Both the position numbers and the translations under genes were made by a program. Under the pieces are notes generated by a model. That model made no database searches and was not told the origin of the DNA. It worked only from the letters and a program-made list of their open reading frames with translations. From contig NC_079377.1 of NCBI RefSeq assembly GCF_021018895.1, positions 17,142,501 to 17,206,500 on the forward strand: 64,000 bases of DNA, in the 5' to 3' direction. This stretch comes from Seriola aureovittata. Taxonomy: Eukaryota > Chordata > Actinopteri > Carangiformes > Carangidae. Each line of letters starts with the position of its first letter. Position 1 is the stretch's first letter. Below are positions 59,101 to 64,000 of the stretch, in pieces.

Positions 59101-60423
59101 TATTCAATTACATTCAATTAAAGTGGCCTTATAGAGAGTGCTGGGTAGAGACAACACAGACATCTACCATGAGAGGGAGCAAAGGAGCCATCCTGCACAG
59201 TCGTTACTCTGTTCATATTTAGCTGTTTGCATGCACCTTTAATACTCTGCAGTATTCCTGTTACCATGAATAAACAGATTAACATAATATTCCTGCCCAC
59301 CTGTGTTATTCTAGCCACAGATGCTGTTGTGCATATTTTTTAAAAAAGCTACTGTCACCAGCTCTCTCTGCTAACATGAAACTTTATTATTGTAGGGTAC
59401 TTCTTATATATAGGAAAAAACAATGACCCCATTAGTAAGAGTGATAGCTGCTAGCTTCCATGTTGTTGTTGACATGAAAGCATACCTTTAATTATGTGAG
59501 CATTTGTACTGCCAGTAAAAACCCGTTCAAGTGAGATAATATTGGTCATGTCTCTCATTATCAGAGAATTCATAGAACACTGGTGTTTATTTATTCCAGG
59601 AGAACCTTATGGCCATGTAAAGTGGGAGTCCTGCGATGCATATACTGTATGTTTCTGTGAGTGTTTCGCATAGTGTATGCAATCATCTCAATAGTATGTG
59701 TGTGTCGGGGGGGCACAGCAAAGTGTGAATTAAATCCTCCACAGTCTCTCACGTGTGCATTCATGTGTGTGCGCGCTTGTACTAATCACGTTGTGGCAAA
59801 AATATCTGTTAACACAGTCACATTGTGAGATCCCATGTGGGAACAAAAAAGCTGCTCCCATTAAATTTAACCATTTATTTTAGGCTTAAGACTTGGATTG
59901 TGGTTGAGGTTGCAATTTGCAAACAGCCAGGCAGCTGTAAGGGTTAGGATTATGTAGCAGTACATACTGCTACAATTTACTCACGGTTAAAGGCACAGTC
60001 CATAATCCAGTCTGCTACTCTGACTGACAGGCAGTGGTAGAAAGTAATTAAGTACATTTACTCAAGTACTGAGGTACTTCACCTGAGTATTTCCAGTTTA
60101 TGCTACTATACATTTTTATTCCATTATATTTCAGAGGATGATATTTTTACTACAGTTATTTGAGAGCTGTTGTTACTGGTTGCTTTGCAGATTAAAACAT
60201 GAAATATGAAATATATGATAATTTTATGAATATGATGCAATGTTCAATGTTACGGAGTAAACTACCCAAGGCATTTACACCCAAGTAGTAAAATTAGAGA
60301 TACGCAGAAATATATTCTTGGATTTTCTTGATTCTGATTTTCTTTTTCTATAATATAAACTATAATTGGCAGCTACACAAAGATTTTGCAACTTTTCTTT
60401 AATTGTCGCATTGTCTTTAATTC

Positions 60424-60490
<67 letters not shown>

Positions 60491-60868
60491 CTGAACAAGG
60501 GTTAACAAAAATCACGTGAATGCTTTCTGTTTCCAACTTTCAGATCGCTCATCATGGATGACTATTATTAGAACTGACGGCCATTTCTCACCGAGACGCG
60601 GTGTGGAAGGACGCATGCGCGCAGCAGTTCAGCAGGTAGCCGTCAAGCACAGGTGAGGTTAGCGGTGTGGCAGGTAACTTTTAGCCGCTTTGCCTTTGCT
60701 AGCTCCTTGACGTTGGACATGTTCAGCAGGAAAAGTGTCTGCTAAAGTTTGCTGTTCGGAATGTTTTCGTCGTTGTTCCTCCACTTGTTGTTACTTTGGT
60801 TTACCAGGTTTTTACAAACCGTGTGTCCTCTTCACTCCAAAGAAACTCCACGTGGACGGCATGTTGTA

Positions 60869-60965
<97 letters not shown>

Positions 60966-61482
60966 AGTTGTGGCTGTTGTGTTTGCAACATGAACCATCG
61001 TGCGGCGCTTGAATGTATTTTTGATATTATCTGTCACTGATCAGCTGAAAACCTGCCTTTTCCAATCGCCGGCTGATCGATCGGTGCATCTCTATCTTGA
61101 CCAACAATAACATTAAAATGCTGCTTAGGAGTCATTGAGTCAATCAAATAATAAAATGTAATATATACTTGCCTTTTATTATAAAATAATTATTTTACTT
61201 TTGATAGTTTAAATCAACTTTGCTGATAGAAATTCTGAATTTTTACTTCAAAATATTATGAATGCAGAATTGTTCATGTAATAGAGAAATGTACTTAGAT
61301 CACTGTAGGGTAAACATGGCAGTAAAACAGTCCCATATGTATCAAACTCTAATGCGCATATGAATATCCTTCATATTTATGTAGTAAAATACAGATTGGG
61401 CCTTTAAGGTGAGGTTAAGCATCTAATGAATGAATTTACGGAAACACATTGCTCTCTTAAGTTACTAAAACCAGGTGTATTT

Positions 61483-61545
<63 letters not shown>

Positions 61546-63509
61546 TTCATGACGTACCTGAGATTCTCTGAGCTGAACTCGGACTCCAGGAACTTGAGGA
61601 ACTGCTCTCTCCCCACAGGATCTTTGAGAACCTCATCGATGCCAAAAGCCCACCTCTTTACTCTCTGCTGGCCTGGCTCCTTACTGGAAGACGACACACA
61701 AAAATGCAACACATCTTTCACAGATAAGGTAAGTGTGCAGTAATACACACATACAAATACAGTATACCCACCTGGCTTCGAGCTCCCAGAGTGTGGTGTC
61801 ATCTGAGATCCAGGGGTTGGATGGATCTGGAGGCGTGAGGAAAGGGTCGTATTCAACATACTGCTCTGTGTAGCCCAGCAAACTGTTTTTTGAGAAAACA
61901 ACACAGAACATATGAACGGCATCAGTCTGCATCACTGGTAGAAATCTGACATATGGTCTAGTGATCACATCTGGTGGAATTATGCTCCACATCTTTCTGA
62001 GTCATTATGATTCAGTTATTTGTGAGCTTCAACTGACAAAAGGAGAAGTGAAATCCTCTTGAGAGCAAACACTTGAAATTGAAATAAAAGGCAGAGTCTT
62101 GACAAGAGAAACCGACCCTTGTATTGGGGCACAATAATACACAACCCTTTGCTGAATGCACCCTTCCTTCAACAAAGGAAATGACAAGCTGATGCTTTGG
62201 GTGCACTCCATCTGGCATTGTCAGTGCTAACGCTCACAGAGGGCATTGTCTGGGCCCAATCACTCCTCAAGGTCGTCGGAGCTCTTAATTCCACGCCATG
62301 TTAGATTGTTTAACAGCTCAATAAACAGATCGATGGCTAAACTGAATAAAGACAGAAAGAACATCACTCACCTCTCTGCCACTTTGGACATTTTCAGTCG
62401 ATGCCTGTCTAATTGCAATTGCCAAAAGGTGATCTGAAACCACAGCAGGGAACAGTTAGCGTACATCAGTCTCCATGAATTCACAAGAAATCGTCAGCTT
62501 GCAAGTATATTTACTCACCAACTGTAAGATATATTTACTATTTGACTTAATGTGTGCACTTCACATTCTGTGGTACATTGCCTTTAATTATGTACATATC
62601 ATCATTCTATTAAAATGATGCTTAGTACAATTAATTGCATTCCAAAAATGATGTTATAATAAAGTTACAGAAAAACCACAACTACAATGTGACTGCTTAA
62701 AATTAGGTAGGCTCAGGCGTGTTGTTGGCGCATAGCTATCTTGTGTGTTTGTGGATGTGTCGTAGACATAAATGAGGCTCTGCAGAGAAGCATTCTCTCT
62801 TACTACCTGGTAAATCCGCCACAGTGTTTCCCTTTCATCACCTAGACTATATTGGTCCACCGCAGTTTCAAAATGGATCATCAACTCACCACAAATAGAA
62901 TCTAATTCTGTGGGAAACACTGCGCCATCATATTAGCAATCCACTAAGGTGCAAGTGCTACCTGCACTCTGGTTAGTTTATCGCATGTTACACCAAAACA
63001 CTCCCATGATTAATTAAAAGAATAAGTACAACTCTTTTGAACCATGCATCTGGGGCAACGACTGTTTTTTGTCAAAATAGCAAAAAATGGATATAGACAT
63101 GCGCTACATGTACTTGTGCCATGTGCTTTAGAACATGCACTTTGCACGGTTAAAACAGAGCACTATATCTTTAATAGTAGAGCGCCACCTGCAGGTCTAA
63201 CCTGTTCTTGCAGTTCTTCTTCTGTAGGCTGCTTGGCCTCTGGGGCGGGGGTGTGGGTTGGGCTGTGGGTACGGATGTCATTCTGCAGCCCATACACAGA
63301 CTGAGACAAGAAAAAAACATCAAAATAAAATGGAACAATCAGTATTAGCAGCCCTACAGCTGCTGACAAGCACAATCTGCTCATGTCTTTGTTTCAGTGT
63401 CATTAACCCTGACCTTAGAAGAAAGAAACTCTACCTTTCTGGTTTTGTGGGGGTTTTTCATTCTGGAGGATTTCTTTATGTCGACTTCTGTTGTGTTCAC
63501 ACATCCCGG
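56147..63509 (-). CDS. rgs7: Regulator of G-protein signalling 7, C-terminal part (8 exons)
   Basis: R7-family RGS protein: GTPase-accelerating protein for Gi/o alpha subunits, obligate partner of Gbeta5, working at neuronal membranes. Eight GT-AG exons on the minus strand join with matching phases to 266 residues and a stop. Order: linker [15 protein letters not shown] and [13 protein letters not shown] domain ([20 protein letters not shown], then [11 protein letters not shown] and DPSNPW); RGS box from [20 protein letters not shown] through [32 protein letters not shown] and [17 protein letters not shown]; short tail [16 protein letters not shown]. The Asn of SSENL and of AINVDS correspond to Galpha-contact residues of RGS4. 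The peptide is close to human RGS7, including the SPTHTP and RKSVYGLQ region, which separates it from RGS6, 9 and 11. The N-terminal DEP and DHEX domains lie beyond position 64000. The gene is cut by the window edge, not broken. Confidence 0.94.
56198..57591 (-). other. rgs7: rgs7 intron before the terminal exon
   Basis: Non-coding; searched by eye for the alternative C-terminal exon and not found. Confidence 0.7.
57592..57681 (-). CDS. rgs7: rgs7 exon: end of RGS box
   Basis: 90 bases, phase 0 to 0. Encodes [20 protein letters not shown] then [10 protein letters not shown]. Confidence 0.95.
57980..58166 (-). CDS. rgs7: rgs7 exon: middle of RGS box
   Basis: 187 bases, phase 2 to 0. Encodes [40 protein letters not shown] and [10 protein letters not shown]. 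Confidence 0.96.
60029..60297 (+). repeat. Percomorph dispersed repeat, left part
   Basis: Contains AGTGGTAGAAAGTAATTAAG, TACATTTACTCAAGTACTGA, ACCTGAGTATTTCCAGTTTA and TTGCTTTGCAGATTAAAACA, then GTAAACTACCC and AAGTAGTAAAATTAG. I recall this order from a very common percomorph repeat. It breaks off here and resumes near 61095. Confidence 0.75.
60424..60491. repeat. (CTAT)n microsatellite
   Basis: About 16 uninterrupted CTAT units, inside the hAT-like insertion. Confidence 0.95.
60871..60963. repeat. (CG)n-(TG)n compound microsatellite
   Basis: Seven CG units followed by about 39 TG units. Alternating purine-pyrimidine throughout, with strong Z-DNA-forming potential. Confidence 0.95.
61095..61320 (+). 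repeat. Percomorph dispersed repeat, right part
   Basis: Begins CTTGACCAACAATAACATT and AAAATGCTGCTTA, then TTTTACTTTTGATAGTTTAA and ATGAATGCAGAATTG; this is the expected continuation of the repeat interrupted at 60297. The right end is diverged. Confidence 0.65.
61485..61543. repeat. (GT)n microsatellite beside an rgs7 splice donor
   Basis: About 29 GT units on the plus strand, which are CA units in the rgs7 transcript. It begins 15 bases inside the intron, counting from the exon end at 61558. Confidence 0.95.
61558..61683 (-). CDS. rgs7: rgs7 exon: start of RGS box
   Basis: 126 bases, phase 2 to 2. Encodes [20 protein letters not shown] then [16 protein letters not shown]; donor GTACGT. 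Skipping would remove 42 residues in frame. Confidence 0.96.
61772..61882 (-). CDS. rgs7: rgs7 exon: GGL C-terminal part
   Basis: 111 bases, phase 2 to 2. Encodes [20 protein letters not shown] then [16 protein letters not shown], with the NPW motif of GGL domains. Confidence 0.96.
61883..62371 (-). other. rgs7: rgs7 intron within the GGL domain
   Basis: Non-coding, 489 bases; no other feature seen. Confidence 0.85.
62372..62433 (-). CDS. rgs7: rgs7 exon: GGL N-terminal part
   Basis: 62 bases, phase 0 to 2. Encodes [20 protein letters not shown], the Gbeta5-binding helix; human has [20 protein letters not shown]. Confidence 0.96.
62434..63201 (-). other. rgs7: rgs7 intron upstream of the GGL helix
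   Basis: Non-coding, 768 bases; no other feature recognised. Confidence 0.85.
63202..63300 (-). CDS. rgs7: rgs7 exon: linker
   Basis: 99 bases, phase 0 to 0. Encodes [20 protein letters not shown] then [13 protein letters not shown], Ser/Thr-Pro-rich linker before GGL. Confidence 0.95.
63435..63509 (-). CDS. rgs7: rgs7 exon: linker, most upstream exon in window
   Basis: 75 bases, phase 0 to 0. Encodes [20 protein letters not shown] then HKTRK. Earlier exons (DEP, DHEX) are off the right edge. Confidence 0.95.
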
Positions 63510-64000
63510 CTGTGAGAGGAGTGAGGAGAAAATCAGGATGTCACGAGTTAATTCAGCTTAAATTAAATTGTTACAACATAAGCTATTTATGCTTTGCCTT
63601 CAAGGATGACGGTACAGACTGGGAAGGTGCATTTTTGCCGCCATTATGTGAGTTTCGGTAAATCTAATCCAATATGCTGAGCCGGGGCGTGAAGCGAGTC
63701 TGAGAAGTTTCCAGGACAATGTGTCAGATGCTGGTTAATTAAACATGGAATGTGCCAATTTTAGCAAAACAAGTAAACCAGCGGGAAATCAGAGTCTTAG
63801 TGTGCAAATTCTGGCTGATTGAACAAGTGGTCTAATCTAGGTCTCTTCTAGAAGAACAGAGCTAAGTAGCTTGACAGCGTCACTGTGAAATTTGAATTAA
63901 TATTGATTATGTTGCTCCAAGGACGCATAAATTGAACTTGTTATTTCCCAATTAAGCATGGAGCAGTGGCTTTCGGAGAAATACAGCAGAGGAGACCCTT
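63510..64000 (-). other. rgs7: rgs7 intron reaching the window edge
   Basis: No exon resembling the preceding human segment (ERAFWDVHRPV) is visible here, so this is taken as intron. Confidence 0.7.

Larger units (their letters stand above)
60295..61094 (+). mobile_element. hAT-like non-autonomous DNA transposon
   Basis: Left edge TAGAGATACGCAGAAAT and right edge ATCGATCGGTGCATCTCTA form partial inverted repeats (TAGAGATxCxC), resembling ends of hAT-family elements common in fish. It splits a dispersed repeat whose two halves flank it. No transposase frame was recognised, so it would be non-autonomous. A clean 8-base target duplication was not identified, and the edges may be off by several bases. 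Its centre (about 60590-60660) is unusually CpG-rich. Confidence 0.55.
58167..61557 (-). other. rgs7: rgs7 intron with nested repeats
   Basis: Largest rgs7 intron in the window. It contains a split percomorph repeat (60029-60297 and 61095-61320), an approximately 800-base hAT-like insertion between the halves, tetranucleotide and TG microsatellites inside that insertion, and a long GT tract next to the exon donor. Confidence 0.75.

Overview
The window reads as nuclear genomic DNA from a ray-finned fish, most likely a percomorph teleost. Protein-coding genes are split by GT-AG introns. The intergenic DNA is AT-rich and full of dinucleotide and tetranucleotide microsatellites. Several interspersed repeats match families I remember from percomorph genomes, and there is a decayed Tc1-like transposase. 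No bacterial, phage, CRISPR or tRNA/rRNA features were seen.

Layout: (1) 1-4823, non-coding DNA upstream of chrm3. (2) 4843-6795 (+), the single coding exon of a muscarinic M3 acetylcholine receptor (chrm3), preceded by a splice acceptor and followed by a long 3' region. (3) About 8.8-11.5 kb, intergenic DNA with a Tc1 relic, a dispersed repeat and a possible 5' exon of the next gene. (4) 11575-46248 (+), formin-2 (fmn2), resolved here into 17 coding exons whose reading phases all agree across 16 introns; introns hold repeats and microsatellites. (5) 48215-48793 (-), the single coding exon of gremlin-2 (grem2), convergent with fmn2, with a candidate two-sided poly(A) element between them at 47220-47232. 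(6) 48794-56146, a gene desert. (7) 56147-63509 (-), the last eight coding exons of rgs7, encoding the linker, GGL and RGS domains plus a short C-terminal tail; the N-terminal DEP/DHEX part lies beyond the right edge.

The order and orientation CHRM3(+) FMN2(+) GREM2(-) RGS7(-) is the one known for human chromosome 1q43, so this is a conserved vertebrate synteny block, strongly compacted here. The four genes are not an operon and need not act together, although CHRM3 (a GPCR) and RGS7 (a G-protein GAP) both belong to heterotrimeric G-protein signalling, GREM2 is a secreted BMP antagonist, and FMN2 is an actin nucleator working with Spire. Teleosts often keep two copies of such blocks (a and b); I cannot tell which copy this is.

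The most unusual points are a 21-residue net insertion inside the gremlin-2 cystine knot, an N-terminal extension of fmn2 ahead of a potential myristoylation start, a DEP-like segment in fmn2 exon 2, a long CA repeat abutting a frame-preserving rgs7 exon, and a nested transposon in an rgs7 intron. I did not find a wholly new biological system.
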